Shown: positions 1-8,492 of the stretch, one piece after another | Position numbering within the stretch: the first letter of the stretch is position 1 | How the letters are laid out: each line of letters opens with the position of its first letter | NCBI RefSeq assembly: GCF_022179805.1 | Contig: NZ_BPUO01000021.1 | Coordinates: 1-64,000 of the forward strand | DNA from: Cupriavidus pauculus | Lineage (GTDB): Bacteria > Pseudomonadota > Gammaproteobacteria > Burkholderiales > Burkholderiaceae | Direction: 5' to 3' | Length of the DNA stretch: 64,000 nucleotides | Position numbers and translations under genes: made by a program | Notes under the pieces: model-generated | Told to the model about the DNA's origin: nothing | The model's database searches: none | What the model saw: only the letters and a program-made list of their open reading frames with translations

Positions 1-211
1 GCGTGATGTCGATGCCGTTGAAAAGGATGGTGCCCGTGGTGGGCTCCAGGAATTTCGTGAGCAGATTGAAGCAGGTGGTCTTGCCCGCGCCGTTCGGTCC
101 GATCAATGCATGGATCGAGCCGCGACGCACCTGCAGATCCACACCGCTGACCGCCGTGAAGCCCTTGAAGGTCTTGGTCAGGTTGCGGACTTCCAGTACG
201 TTGGTAGTCAT
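1..211 (-). CDS. Branched-chain amino acid-type ABC transporter ATP-binding protein (LivG-like), partial
   Basis: This is the N-terminal part of a cytoplasmic ABC ATPase that powers uptake of amino acids; the rest lies beyond the left window edge. The 70 visible residues start MTTNVLEVRNLTKTFKGF and contain a complete Walker A motif (GPNGAGKTT, about residues 39-47). This is followed by CFNLLTKFLEPTTGTILFNG, the spacing and wording typical of LivG. It lies 93 bp downstream of a gene for a periplasmic binding protein on the same strand, so the two probably belong to one transporter operon. The exact substrate cannot be read from this fragment. Confidence 0.85.
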   Translation of the reverse strand, partial: MTTNVLEVRNLTKTFKGFTAVSGVDLQVRRGSIHALIGPNGAGKTTCFNLLTKFLEPTTGTILFNGIDIT

Positions 212-251
212 TCGATAGGGATTGAATATTGCGTATGCGCCTGCGTGTTTT

Positions 252-282
252 CTCCCCTCTCCCGCTCCGCGGGAGAGGGGAG
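252..282. repeat. Intergenic palindrome (REP-like), copy 1
   Basis: A perfect 14-bp inverted repeat (CTCCCCTCTCCCGC and its complement) separated by 3 nt lies between the binding-protein gene and the LivG gene. The same element recurs twice at 4009-4131. It lies in a likely operon, so it may act as an mRNA stabiliser or partial terminator between the abundant binding protein and the ATPase; that role is inferred. Confidence 0.85.
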
Positions 283-304
283 CACTGTCGTGGCGGGATG
301 AGGG

Positions 305-1513
305 TTACTTCTTCACCAGCGGGCAGCGCGATTGCGACAGCGGCTGGAAGGCTTCCTCGGCGGGCACCGTGGCCACGAGCTTCAGGTAGTCCCACGGCGA
401 CTTGGAGTCGGCGGGCTTCTTCACTTCCATCAGGTACATGTCGTGCATCATGCGGCCGTCGGCGCGGATGTAGCCGTTCTTGGCAAAGGCGTCATTGATT
501 TTCGCCTTCTTGAGCGCGGCCATCACCGTGTCCGAATCGTCGCTGCCGGTGGCCTGCACGGCCTTCAGGTATTGCAGCACGGCCGAATAGGTGCCGGCGT
601 GCACCATGTTCGGCATGCGCTTCATGCGCGCGAAGAAGCGGGTGCCGAACTCACGCGTCTGCGGATTCAGGTCCCAGTACCAGGCGTCGGTCATCTTCAT
701 GCCCTGCGTCAGCTTCAGGCCCAGGCTGTGCACGTCGCTGATGGTCATCAGCAGGCCCACCAGCGTCTGGTTCTTCGGCAGGCCGAAGTCGTTGGCGGCC
801 TTGATGGCGTTGATGGTGTCGCCGCCACCGTTGGCCAGCGCCACGACCTGCGCCTTCGCTGCCTGCGCCTGCAGCACGAACGACGAGAAGTCCGACGCGT
901 TCAGAGGATGCTTGATCTGCCCCACGACGTTGCCGCCCGAAGCCTTCACCACGTCGGCCGTGGCGGTTTCCAGCGACGCGCCGAACGCGTAGTCGGCGGT
1001 CAGGAAGTACCAGCTCTTGAGGCCCTGCTTGACCATCGCCTTGCCGGCCACGTTGGCCAGCGCGTAGGTGTCGTACACGTAGTGCACGATGTACGGCGAG
1101 CATTCCTCGTTGGTGTGGCGCAGGTTGGCGCCGCCCGTGATCAGCGAGATGCGCTTCTTTTCCGAGGCAATGCGCGATACAGCCAGGGCGACCGACGAGT
1201 TGGGCAGGTCGACGATGGCGTCGACGCCGTCGCGGTCGATCCACTCGCGCGCACGGGCGCTGCCGATATCGGCCTTGTTCTGGTGATCGGCGGTGACCAG
1301 TTCGATCTTCTTGCCAGGCAGGCCGTTGCCAAAGTCCTCGATGGCCATCTTGGCGGCTTCGACCGAACCCTTGCCGGCGTAGTCGAGGTAGACGCCGGAC
1401 AGGTCGGTCATGACCCCGATCTTCACGACATCGCCCGAAATGGCCGCATTGGCAGCGCCGGCAAACGTGGTCAGGCCGAGCGCCAGGGCGCCCAGCAGTG
1501 TGGCTCGCTTCAT
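305..1513 (-). CDS. ABC transporter periplasmic substrate-binding protein (branched-chain amino acid family)
   Basis: Encodes a 402-residue exported receptor of the Leu/Ile/Val-binding family (Peripla_BP_6). The start is taken at 1513 because the protein then opens with a signal peptide (MKRATLLGALALGLTTFAGAANA) and a GGAG ribosome site sits just upstream. The open frame continues upstream with an unlikely His-rich stretch. The mature part begins AISGDVVKIGVMTDLSGVYLDYAG, the usual first strand of this fold, and ADHQNKADIGSARAREWID follows. It lies 37 bp after the P5C dehydrogenase gene and before a LivG-type ATPase. This suggests uptake of an amino acid feeding the glutamate-semialdehyde step, but the ligand is not known. 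Confidence 0.9.
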   Translation of the reverse strand: MKRATLLGALALGLTTFAGAANAAISGDVVKIGVMTDLSGVYLDYAGKGSVEAAKMAIEDFGNGLPGKKIELVTADHQNKADIGSARAREWIDRDGVDAIVDLPNSSVALAVSRIASEKKRISLITGGANLRHTNEECSPYIVHYVYDTYALANVAGKAMVKQGLKSWYFLTADYAFGASLETATADVVKASGGNVVGQIKHPLNASDFSSFVLQAQAAKAQVVALANGGGDTINAIKAANDFGLPKNQTLVGLLMTISDVHSLGLKLTQGMKMTDAWYWDLNPQTREFGTRFFARMKRMPNMVHAGTYSAVLQYLKAVQATGSDDSDTVMAALKKAKINDAFAKNGYIRADGRMMHDMYLMEVKKPADSKSPWDYLKLVATVPAEEAFQPLSQSRCPLVKK

Positions 1514-1550
1514 CTTCTTATCTCCGTGGTGGTGGTGCGCAATGAAATCG

Positions 1551-3176
1551 TCAGTCCGCCATATGCGGGTAGCGGTACTCGGCGGCGGGCACAAAGGTCT
1601 CCTTGACCGTGCGCGGCGATACCCAGCGCAGCAGGTTCAGTGCCGACCCCGCCTTGTCGTTGGTGCCGCTGCGGCGCGCGCCGCCAAACGGCTGCTGGCC
1701 GACCACGGCCCCGGTGGGCTTGTCGTTGATATAGAAATTGCCGGCGGCAAAGCGCAGCGCATCGGCCGCCTGCGCGATGGCCGCGCGGTCGGTGGCGAAC
1801 ACCGCGCCGGTCAGCGCGTACGGGCTGGTGCTGTCTACCAGCGCCAGTACCTCGGGCCAGTGGCTGTCGGCATAGACGTAGACGCTCAGCACGGGGCCGA
1901 ACAGTTCGGTTTCCATCAGTGTGTGGCGCGGGTTGTCCACCTGCAGGACAGTGGGCTCGATGAAGTAGCCCACGCTGTCGTCTGCCCGGCCGCCGGTGAT
2001 CACCTTCACGCTGCTGTCCTGGCTGGCGCGCTGCAGATGACCGTGGATGCGGTCAAATGCGCGGCGGTCGATCACGGCACCCATGAAGTTGGTGAAGTCG
2101 GTCACGTCGCCCATGCGGATCGTTTCCACCAGGGCCACCAGGCGCTCACGCACCTGCGGCCACAGCGACGCGGGGATATAGGCGCGCGATGCCGCGCTGC
2201 ACTTCTGACCCTGGTACTCGAACGCGCCGCGCAGCAGCGCCACGGCCAGCGTCTCGGCATCGGCGGAAGGGTGGGCCAGCACGAAATCCTTGCCACCCGT
2301 TTCGCCCACCAGGCGCGGATAGCTGCGGTAGCGCGACACGTTGCGGCCGACTTCGCCCCACAGCGTGTCGAACACGGCCGTCGAGCCGGTGAAGTGGATG
2401 CCGGCCAGTTCCGGCCGCGCCAGTACGGCGTTGCTGACGGCCACGGGGTCGCCCGGCACGAAGTTGATGACGCCCTTGGGCAGGCCGGCGGCTTCGAGCA
2501 GTTCCATGAACAGGTAGTTCGACAGCGACGCCGTGGCGGCCGGCTTCCACAGCACGGTGTTGCCCATCAGCGCCGGTGCGATGGCCAGGTTGCCGCCGAT
2601 GGCCGTGAAATTGAACGGCGTCACCGCGTAGACGAAGCCTTCCAGCGGGCGGTATTCCAGGTGGTTGCGCAGACCCCGCGACGAGATCGGCTGCATTGCC
2701 GACAGCTCGTGGGCGAACTGGACGTTGAACCGCAGGAAGTCGATCAGCTCGCAGGCCGAGTCGATTTCCGCCTGGTAGGCGGTCTTGCCCTGGCCGAGCA
2801 TGGTGGCGGCATTGAGCCGGGCGCGCCACGGGCCGGCCAGCAAGTCCGCTGCCTTGAGGAACACGGCCGAGCGTTCGGCCAGCGTGGCATGGCTCCAGTC
2901 GCGCTGGGCCGCGATGGCGGCACCAATGGCGGCGTCGATGGTGGCTGCGCTGGCGTTGTGGATGCGGCCAAGTTGTTGCGCGTGGTCATGCGGGGCGGTC
3001 ACGGTACCGGTGTCGCCGCTGGTGATGCGCTTGCCGCCGACCACTGCGGGAATGTCCAGTACCACCGATTGTTGCGCGCCCAGTTCGGCGATCAGTGCCT
3101 GCCGTTCGGCGCTGCCCGGTGCATAGGCGAGAACGGTTTCATTAGTGGTTTTTGGATAGGAATTGTTTACAGACAT
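1551..3176 (-). CDS. pruA: L-glutamate gamma-semialdehyde (1-pyrroline-5-carboxylate) dehydrogenase
   Basis: A 541-residue stand-alone aldehyde dehydrogenase of the P5CDH group that oxidises glutamate semialdehyde to glutamate with NAD in proline, ornithine or arginine breakdown. The catalytic cysteine lies in YQGQKCSAASRAYIP and the general-base glutamate in GETGGKDF. The C-terminal half carries ETELFGPVLSVYVY and PFGGARRSGTNDKAG, typical of ALDH4. Length agrees with monofunctional ALDH4 enzymes rather than the large bifunctional PutA. The start at 3176 (MSVNNSYPKTTNETVLAY) is chosen over upstream in-frame codons because it gives the family N-terminus and leaves a promoter region facing the divergent GntR gene. 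Symbol could equally be rocA. Confidence 0.92.
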   Translation of the reverse strand: MSVNNSYPKTTNETVLAYAPGSAERQALIAELGAQQSVVLDIPAVVGGKRITSGDTGTVTAPHDHAQQLGRIHNASAATIDAAIGAAIAAQRDWSHATLAERSAVFLKAADLLAGPWRARLNAATMLGQGKTAYQAEIDSACELIDFLRFNVQFAHELSAMQPISSRGLRNHLEYRPLEGFVYAVTPFNFTAIGGNLAIAPALMGNTVLWKPAATASLSNYLFMELLEAAGLPKGVINFVPGDPVAVSNAVLARPELAGIHFTGSTAVFDTLWGEVGRNVSRYRSYPRLVGETGGKDFVLAHPSADAETLAVALLRGAFEYQGQKCSAASRAYIPASLWPQVRERLVALVETIRMGDVTDFTNFMGAVIDRRAFDRIHGHLQRASQDSSVKVITGGRADDSVGYFIEPTVLQVDNPRHTLMETELFGPVLSVYVYADSHWPEVLALVDSTSPYALTGAVFATDRAAIAQAADALRFAAGNFYINDKPTGAVVGQQPFGGARRSGTNDKAGSALNLLRWVSPRTVKETFVPAAEYRYPHMAD

Positions 3177-3213
3177 ATACGACTGAGAAGCTATTGGATA
3201 TTTAAAGTTTAAA

Positions 3214-3225
3214 ATTGGATCCAAT
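3214..3225. promoter_or_regulatory. Candidate GntR/FCD operator between pruA and gntR
   Basis: A perfect 12-bp palindrome, ATTGGATCCAAT, lies in the 118-bp AT-rich divergent region. A half-site copy (ATTGGATA) is about 20 bp away, near 3193. FadR/FCD-type GntR proteins bind short palindromes of this size, so it is probably the site through which the neighbouring regulator controls both promoters. This is inferred from sequence and position only. Confidence 0.55.
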
Positions 3226-3294
3226 ATAGCAGTGCAAATATTCAGGCACAATAGGGACCTCACTCGAATCGCACACCGATCTCCAGCACCTCCC

Positions 3295-3966
3295 ATGTCC
3301 ACGCAAACGGGCCGCGCAAGCGCCCCCACCAAGGGTTTACCCCAGATCATTCGTGACCAGCTTCGCTACGAAATCCTGAAAGGCACGCTGGCGGCCGGCG
3401 TGCAGTTGCGCCAGGACGCGTTGGCCGAGCGCTTCAATGCGAGCCGGATTCCGGTGCGCGAAGCACTGCGCCAGCTAGAAACGGAGGGATTGGTGACCTA
3501 CCAGCGCAATCGCGGCGCGGTGGTGTCAGGCATGGATGTGACGCAGATCTGCGAACTGCTCGATATCCGCGTTGCGCTGGAATGCCACGCGGCGCGGCTG
3601 GGCGTGCCGAACATGGTCCAGCAGGACTTCCAGCAGATGCAGGAAATCCTGGACGCGTACTCGAAATCGGAGTCGCTGGTGGAGTGGGCCGAGTACAACC
3701 GGCGCTTCCACCTAGCGCTGTGCGCGCCCGCGAACAACAAGAAGCTGCGCCGGCTGATCGAGGAGTTCTGCCTCAATACCGACCGCTATACGCACGAGCA
3801 GATGTCGCTGGCCACGGGCAAGGACAGCCCGCAGGCCGATCACTACCGCATTCTGGAGGCGTGCAAGGCACGCGACGCGGAACAGGTGGCTAGTTTGCTT
3901 GAGGAACACATCCTGGAAACCAAGCGGAATTTGCTGGCCAGCGAGCGGATGAAGGAAGAGGACTAG
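3295..3966 (+). CDS. GntR family transcriptional regulator, FCD (FadR) subfamily
   Basis: A 223-residue DNA-binding regulator. The N-terminal winged helix spans about residues 15-80 (GLPQIIRDQLRYEILKG, then ALAERFNASRIPVREALRQL, the family's recognition segment). The C-terminal FCD all-helical ligand domain carries the expected histidines and acidic residues (NRRFHLALCAPANNKKL and LEEHILETKR). The start at 3295 (MSTQTGRASAPTKG) is preferred; an upstream in-frame ATG at 3232 would overlap the promoter. It is divergent from pruA and its binding-protein partner, so it most likely represses that operon and senses its amino-acid or keto-acid substrate. Confidence 0.9.
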   Translation: MSTQTGRASAPTKGLPQIIRDQLRYEILKGTLAAGVQLRQDALAERFNASRIPVREALRQLETEGLVTYQRNRGAVVSGMDVTQICELLDIRVALECHAARLGVPNMVQQDFQQMQEILDAYSKSESLVEWAEYNRRFHLALCAPANNKKLRRLIEEFCLNTDRYTHEQMSLATGKDSPQADHYRILEACKARDAEQVASLLEEHILETKRNLLASERMKEED

Positions 3967-4008
3967 TTTTCGGTCTCTCCCGTTTTTTCTCCCCTCTCTT
4001 GTTTTTCT

Positions 4009-4131
4009 CCCCTCTCCCGCGAAGTGGGAGAGGGGCGGGGGGTGTGGGCCGGCGGTTCAAGTTGGAACAAGTCGCAATTTGAACCTCGCTGCCCTCACCC
4101 CCAACCCCTCTCCCGCCTTGCGGGAGAGGGG
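4009..4131. repeat. Pair of inverted REP-like palindromes (BIME-like)
   Basis: Two copies of the CCCCTCTCCCGC hairpin (4009-4035 with one mismatch, 4105-4131 perfect) lie in opposite orientation and share flanking G/C-rich wings (CGGGGGGTGTGGGC in one, the reverse complement of GCCCTCACCCCCAAC in the other). They form a mosaic element between the convergent gntR and XRE-cupin genes. A half copy precedes at about 3988. It may help terminate the two converging transcripts. Confidence 0.85.
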
Positions 4132-4157
4132 AGTAAGACAGCAGTGCGACACAGGCC

Positions 4158-4766
4158 TTAACCCGGATGCACCACCACCAGCAGCGCCGTGGCCACGCTT
4201 TTCCCCGGGTTTCCAATCGCATGCGCAACGTCCGCACCATAACGTGCCGTCTCGCCATGCTTGAGCTTTCGTTCATCGGCACCTGACCGCACGGTCATCG
4301 CGCCGGCCAGCACCGACAGGTGTTCCTGCGTGCCCGCCTCGTGCGGCTCCGAAGCCAGCACACCCCCCGGCTGGATCGTCAATTCATACCATTCAAAGCG
4401 TCCGGCCAGGTCGATTGGCCCCAGGATGCGCAGTTCGCAACGCGCGTCCGGGCTCTTGAGCGCCGGCACCGCGTGCGACTGCACCACGGTAATGGCCGGC
4501 GCCGACGCCGCGCCCGATCCCTGCGCCAGGAAATCGGTCAGACTGACACCCAGCGCGTTAGCCAGCCGCCACAGCACCGCCACCGTGGGATTGGCCAGGT
4601 TCCGTTCGATCTGCGAAAGCATAGACTTGGAGACACCGGCGCGGCGCGACAGGTCGTCCAGCGATAGCTGCTGGGCCTGGCGCAGTGCCTGCAGGGCGCT
4701 GCCCACCGCCGGCGGGCCTTCGACGGCCACGGACGGTTTGGCGGAGGAGGGTTGCGTCATCGACAT
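4158..4766 (-). CDS. XRE family regulator with C-terminal cupin domain
   Basis: A roughly 202-residue regulator joining an N-terminal helix-turn-helix ([42 protein letters not shown]) to a small cupin sensor domain ([26 protein letters not shown], then [21 protein letters not shown]). Such proteins bind a small metabolite in the cupin barrel. It is divergent from kbl-tdh and separated from it by repeated CGTTCGTTATA motifs, so it probably controls threonine/glycine catabolism and itself. Start choice is uncertain: ATG 4766, ATG 4760 and GTG 4784 are possible and none has a strong ribosome site. I chose 4766 because it leaves the repeats outside the gene. Confidence 0.88.
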   Translation of the reverse strand: MSMTQPSSAKPSVAVEGPPAVGSALQALRQAQQLSLDDLSRRAGVSKSMLSQIERNLANPTVAVLWRLANALGVSLTDFLAQGSGAASAPAITVVQSHAVPALKSPDARCELRILGPIDLAGRFEWYELTIQPGGVLASEPHEAGTQEHLSVLAGAMTVRSGADERKLKHGETARYGADVAHAIGNPGKSVATALLVVVHPG

Positions 4767-4767
4767 T

Positions 4768-4828
4768 CGTTCGTTATAGTGCACGTCACGTTCGTTATAT
4801 AGAACACGTTCGATTTATCGATCGAACG
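4768..4828. promoter_or_regulatory. Operator array between XRE-cupin regulator and kbl
   Basis: The direct repeat CGTTCGTTATA occurs at 4768-4778 and 4789-4799, exactly 21 bp (two helical turns) apart. A related CGTTCGATTTA at 4807 forms an inverted repeat CGTTCGAT/ATCGAACG (4807-4814 and 4821-4828, 6-nt spacer). This arrangement in the divergent promoter region is what a cooperatively binding autoregulator would use. Confidence 0.6.
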
Positions 4829-4858
4829 ATCCGAGACACTACCACCGGGAGTCTGGCC

Positions 4859-6061
4859 ATGTCGAGTGCCGAGGCTTTTTATGCATCGATCCGTGCGGAA
4901 CTGGATGCCATCCGCGAAGCTGGCCTGTATAAGCGCGAGCGCATCATCGCCACGCCGCAGGGCGCCACCATCCGCACCGCGGACGGGCGCGAAGTCATCA
5001 ACCTGTGCGCCAACAACTATCTTGGCCTGTCGTCGCACCCAAAGGTGATGGAAGCCGCCCATGCGGCGCTGCGCACGCATGGCTATGGCCTGTCGTCGGT
5101 GCGCTTCATCTGCGGCACGCAGGACCTGCACAAGGAACTGGAAGGGCGGCTGGCCCGCTTCCTGGGCACCGAGGACACCATTCTTTATGGCTCCGCGTTC
5201 GATGCCAACGGCGGGCTGTTCGAGACACTGCTGGGGCCGGAAGACGCCGTGATCAGTGACGAGCTGAATCACGCGTCGATCATCGACGGCATCCGCCTGT
5301 CCAAGGCGCGCCGCTATCGCTACAAGCACAACGACCTCGACGACCTGCGCGCGCAACTGCAGCAGGCTGATGCCGATGGCGCGCGCTTCAAGCTGGTGTT
5401 CTCCGACGGTGTGTTCTCGATGGACGGCACCGTGGCCCGGCTGGATGAGATCCGCAAGATCTGCGACGCGCACGGCGCGCTGCTGGGCATCGACGAATGC
5501 CATGCCTCCGGCTTCATGGGGCCGCGCGGACGCGGAACGCACGAAGCGCGCGGCCTGTTCGGCAAGATCGACATCATCACCGGCACGTTGGGCAAGGCAC
5601 TGGGCGGCGCATCGGGCGGCTTCACGACGGGGCGCAAGGAAGTGATCGACCTGCTGCGGCAGCGCTCGCGCCCGTATCTGTTCAGCAATACCGTGGCGCC
5701 GGCCATCGTGGGCGCCAGCATCGCCGTGCTGGACCTGCTCGAAGCCAGCACCGAACTGCGCGACAAGCTGGAGCGGAACACGAAGTTCTTCCGCGACGGC
5801 ATCGTCAAGCTGGGCTTCGACATCAAGCCTGGGGACCATCCGATTGTGCCGATCATGGTCTACGACGCCGAAAAAGCACAGAAGCTGGCCGAGCGGCTGC
5901 TCGAACTCGGCGTCTACGTGGTGGGCTTTTTCTACCCCGTGGTGCCCAAGGGCCAGGCGCGCATTCGCGTGCAGATGAGCGCGATTCACGATGAAGGTAC
6001 GCTGCAAACCGCGCTCGATGCGTTTGCCAAGGCTGGCCGTGAGCTGGGATTGATTCAATGA
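4859..6061 (+). CDS. kbl: Glycine C-acetyltransferase (2-amino-3-ketobutyrate CoA ligase)
   Basis: A 400-residue PLP enzyme of the alpha-oxoamine synthase family that cleaves 2-amino-3-oxobutyrate with CoA to glycine and acetyl-CoA. It shows [14 protein letters not shown] near the N-terminus, [38 protein letters not shown], and the PLP-lysine segment [17 protein letters not shown] (about residues 240-255). Length matches E. coli Kbl. A GGGAG site precedes the ATG at 4859. Its stop overlaps the start of tdh (ATGA), so the two threonine-degradation enzymes are translationally coupled. The divergent XRE-cupin protein is the likely regulator. Confidence 0.96.
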   Translation: MSSAEAFYASIRAELDAIREAGLYKRERIIATPQGATIRTADGREVINLCANNYLGLSSHPKVMEAAHAALRTHGYGLSSVRFICGTQDLHKELEGRLARFLGTEDTILYGSAFDANGGLFETLLGPEDAVISDELNHASIIDGIRLSKARRYRYKHNDLDDLRAQLQQADADGARFKLVFSDGVFSMDGTVARLDEIRKICDAHGALLGIDECHASGFMGPRGRGTHEARGLFGKIDIITGTLGKALGGASGGFTTGRKEVIDLLRQRSRPYLFSNTVAPAIVGASIAVLDLLEASTELRDKLERNTKFFRDGIVKLGFDIKPGDHPIVPIMVYDAEKAQKLAERLLELGVYVVGFFYPVVPKGQARIRVQMSAIHDEGTLQTALDAFAKAGRELGLIQ

Positions 6062-7044
6062 CTGAAGCAGCAAACAACGCGGCGCCCAAGATCCTGATCA
6101 TCGGTGCCAACGGCCAACTGGGTTCCGAACTGGCGTTGGCGCTGGCCGAGCGCCATGGCAGGGAACAGGTCGTGACGTCCGATGTGGTGCCTACCGGGCG
6201 CCATGTGCATATCGCCCATGAGATGCTCAACGTCACCGACCGCGGCGAGCTGACCACGGTGATCGAGCGGCATGGCATCACGCAGATCTACCTGCTGGCC
6301 GCGGCGTTGTCCGCCACTGGCGAGAAGGCGCCGCAGTGGGCGTGGAACCTGAACATGACGGGTCTGCTGAACGTGCTGGAAGCCGCGCGCCATCACGGCA
6401 TCGAACGCGTGTTCTGGCCCAGTTCCATCGCCGCGTTCGGACCGACCACGCCGCGTACGGACACACCGCAGAAGACCGTCATGGAGCCCACCACCGTGTA
6501 CGGCATCTCCAAGCAGGCCGGAGAAGGCTGGTGCCGCTGGTATTTCGAGAACCATGGCGTGGACGTGCGCAGCCTGCGCTATCCGGGGCTGATTTCGCAC
6601 AAGACGCCACCCGGCGGCGGCACCACCGACTATGCGGTAGACATCTTCCACCACGCGATGCGCGGCCTGCCTTATACGTGCTTCCTGAAGGACGACGAGC
6701 GTCTGCCGATGATGTACATGGACGACGCGATCCGCGCCACGCTGGAACTGATGGACGCGCCACGCGAAGCCGTGCGCGAGCGGGGCAGCTACAACCTTGC
6801 CGGCATGAGCTTCACGCCGGCCGAGATCGCCGCCGCCATCCGCCTGCGCGAACCGGAATTCGAGATCCGCTACGAGCCGGACTACCGCCAGGCCATCGCG
6901 CAGGGCTGGCCCGATTCGATCGACGACAGCGCCGCGCGTGCCGACTGGGGCTGGCAGCCCAGGTACGACCTGCAGGCCATGGTCGACGACATGCTCGACA
7001 ACCTCAGGCAGGCGTTGGCAAAGGACGCCGCTACGGCGGGCTGA
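6058..7044 (+). CDS. tdh: L-threonine 3-dehydrogenase, short-chain (extended SDR/epimerase) type
   Basis: A 328-residue NAD-dependent enzyme oxidising L-threonine to 2-amino-3-oxobutyrate, the substrate of the overlapping kbl product. It has the Rossmann motif [16 protein letters not shown] (residues about 13-28), the catalytic YGISKQAGE (YxxxK) motif and [11 protein letters not shown] near the C-terminus. It belongs to the UDP-galactose epimerase-like group rather than the zinc-dependent Tdh of E. coli. The 3' end runs 14 bp into the convergent pseudopilin gene. Confidence 0.93.
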   Translation: MTEAANNAAPKILIIGANGQLGSELALALAERHGREQVVTSDVVPTGRHVHIAHEMLNVTDRGELTTVIERHGITQIYLLAAALSATGEKAPQWAWNLNMTGLLNVLEAARHHGIERVFWPSSIAAFGPTTPRTDTPQKTVMEPTTVYGISKQAGEGWCRWYFENHGVDVRSLRYPGLISHKTPPGGGTTDYAVDIFHHAMRGLPYTCFLKDDERLPMMYMDDAIRATLELMDAPREAVRERGSYNLAGMSFTPAEIAAAIRLREPEFEIRYEPDYRQAIAQGWPDSIDDSAARADWGWQPRYDLQAMVDDMLDNLRQALAKDAATAG

Positions 7045-7567
7045 CCGGGTTGCCGGTCACCTGGCCGGGCCAGTAGGCAAAGCGCCAGTCCTGATAGCTG
7101 GCGGCATGCGCCAGGCCCGGCTCGTCGTCCGGGAAGTTGTCTTGCTGAAGCGGACGTTTGGTCGATGCGCTGTGCACACCCATGAAACCGTCACCAGGGG
7201 CCGGCAGGTAGATCCAGTCGGCGCCGGTCACCGGACCGCGCCATGCGCGGCGCAGCCATCGGCGTGTCTGCCCCGTACGATTGTCCTCGACCAGGTCGTC
7301 CAGCGTGCGGGGATACAGCCCATCCCCGTTCTCCACATAGCGCCGCACGGCCTCGCGGACCTCGTGACCGACGTGCCGCAGTTCAAACTCGCGCTCGCGC
7401 TGGACGCGTGTCTGCCAGACCTCGCCCACCTTCATCAGGTAAATGCCCATTACCGCCACGGCCGCCAGGCAGAGGATCAGCGAAAAGCCGCGCTGGCGGC
7501 GGCTACAGGTCCTGGACGGCGTGCCATCGCGGGCCTTTCCGGTGGCGGTGCTGCGTACGTCGAACAC
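7031..7567 (-). CDS. Pseudopilin-like protein of a type II secretion-related cluster
   Basis: A 178-residue protein with a basic N-terminus, a prepilin-like segment (RRQRGFSLILCLAAVAVMGIYLMKVGEVWQTRVQ, residues about 24-57) and a long amphipathic helix (QREREFELRHVGHEVREAVRRYV). The +5 position after the Gly-Phe junction is not glutamate (GFSLIL), which is unusual for a processed pseudopilin. The C-terminal domain resembles the globular part of GspG-like proteins (LYPRTLDDLVEDN). The GTG start lies 3 bp after the stop of the preceding pseudopilin gene, so they are co-transcribed. No secretin, ATPase or prepilin peptidase is nearby. Confidence 0.75.
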   Translation of the reverse strand: MFDVRSTATGKARDGTPSRTCSRRQRGFSLILCLAAVAVMGIYLMKVGEVWQTRVQREREFELRHVGHEVREAVRRYVENGDGLYPRTLDDLVEDNRTGQTRRWLRRAWRGPVTGADWIYLPAPGDGFMGVHSASTKRPLQQDNFPDDEPGLAHAASYQDWRFAYWPGQVTGNPVSPP

Positions 7568-7570
7568 GCC

Positions 7571-7927
7571 CTAGGCACTGCCGGCTACGGGCGCGCCGAT
7601 GCCCGAGGACTCGGCCGGCGGGGGGACGATTGCCCAGCTCGTGCTGCTCTGCGTGATCGGGTCGACCGGTAACTGGCGCAGGTACGCGCACTCGACCAGC
7701 ACTTCCAGCGAGGCGGGGTAGCCGCCATGGTCGGCGTGAAAGCGGTCGATGGCCTCGCGCATCGTCATCAGGGTGTGCCGCAGGACCACTTCCTCGGCCC
7801 GATCGGTCTGGGTAGCATAGCGTGGCACGACCAGCGTCATCAACGACGCCATGATGGCCAGCATCACCAGCAGTTCGATCAGGGTGAATCCGGCGCGCCG
7901 CCACGGCGTGCCCTGGCGTCGTTTCAT
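7571..7927 (-). CDS. Type II secretion pseudopilin (GspG-like)
   Basis: A 118-residue protein with a canonical type IV prepilin signature: short basic leader, then AGFTLIELLVMLAIMASLMTLVVPRYATQ (residues 12-40) with Gly-1, Phe+1 and Glu+5. The C-terminal part (VLRHTLMTMREAIDRFHADHGGYPASLEVLVE) is GspG-like. It is expected to be cleaved and methylated by a prepilin peptidase and to join an inner-membrane pseudopilus. It starts at 7927, overlapping by one base the stop of the upstream pseudopilin-like gene. It is the best-formed member of this small cluster. Confidence 0.88.
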   Translation of the reverse strand: MKRRQGTPWRRAGFTLIELLVMLAIMASLMTLVVPRYATQTDRAEEVVLRHTLMTMREAIDRFHADHGGYPASLEVLVECAYLRQLPVDPITQSSTSWAIVPPPAESSGIGAPVAGSA

Positions 7928-8481
7928 TACCACTCCTTGTAGGGAACCCCATTGATGCCGGCTTCCGTCGACTTCGAATAGACATCGAAGACGTCGTCCC
8001 CGGCCTCGGGTGCGTCCGGCGGGCTTGCGTAGGAGCGCAATCCCCAGGTGTCGATGTCGGGCACGCCGGGACACGCGCACATCGGGTCGCGCGGGATGCG
8101 GCGCAGGAAGTAGAGCTTGGCCCCGGCCGGATTCCGGATGTCGGTCACGCCTTCGACCAGCGTCGCCAGCGTGGGCGGATATCCGCTGGCGCCGACCATG
8201 CGTGTCATGCGTCCCCCGTCCATGGCCGCCTTGTGCGCATCGATGGCGCCGCGGATCTGCCACAGCGCGCGGCGCAGCTCGGTTTCCCGGTTCTGCTTGG
8301 CGGCGATACGCGCCAGCGGCCACGCGGACATCGCCAGCGTCGCCAGAAGGGTGAGCGTGCGGCTGGCGTGCCGCGTGTTGCCATGGGACGGTGTCAGGAA
8401 ATGGATGCTGGTCTTGCCCTGGTTGGGCACGACGTAGATGGTCGGCTTGGGCGACTCGTTGTTGGTGACGGTGACGAGCAG
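7927..8481 (-). CDS. Pseudopilin-like protein with irregular 5' end (possible frameshift)
   Basis: The C-terminal two thirds look like a pseudopilin: LTLLATLAMSAWPLARIAAKQ followed by an amphipathic helix (RETELRRALWQIRGAIDAHKAAMDGG), SGYPPTLATLVEG and PRDPMCACPGV. The N-terminus does not fit: there is no GF(T/S)LxE junction. The frame upstream (TPDLLVTVTNNESPKPTIYVV) has no ATG, GTG or TTG until it is deep inside the secreted-protein gene in another frame. An ATG near 8382 in a different frame (MATRGTPAAR) would give a plausible leader if one base were shifted. So the gene may carry a frameshift, or use a non-standard start; the 5' boundary given is only the limit of the plausible coding stretch. 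Confidence 0.5.
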   Translation of the reverse strand: MLVTVTNNESPKPTIYVVPNQGKTSIHFLTPSHGNTRHASRTLTLLATLAMSAWPLARIAAKQNRETELRRALWQIRGAIDAHKAAMDGGRMTRMVGASGYPPTLATLVEGVTDIRNPAGAKLYFLRRIPRDPMCACPGVPDIDTWGLRSYASPPDAPEAGDDVFDVYSKSTEAGINGVPYKEW

Positions 8482-8492
8482 GTCCGGCGTGG

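Noticed and set aside
1514-1594. His-rich N-terminal extension of the binding protein
   Set aside because: The start at 1513 has a ribosome site and begins a textbook signal peptide; the upstream stretch overlaps the end of pruA and would mask the signal peptide.
332-1606. Long open frame on the plus strand opposite the binding-protein gene
   Set aside because: It is antisense to a well-supported gene, His/Val/Arg-rich and without domain features, as expected from GC-rich codon bias. The same reasoning was applied to similar long antisense frames over pruA, kbl, the FUSC gene and the TonB receptors.
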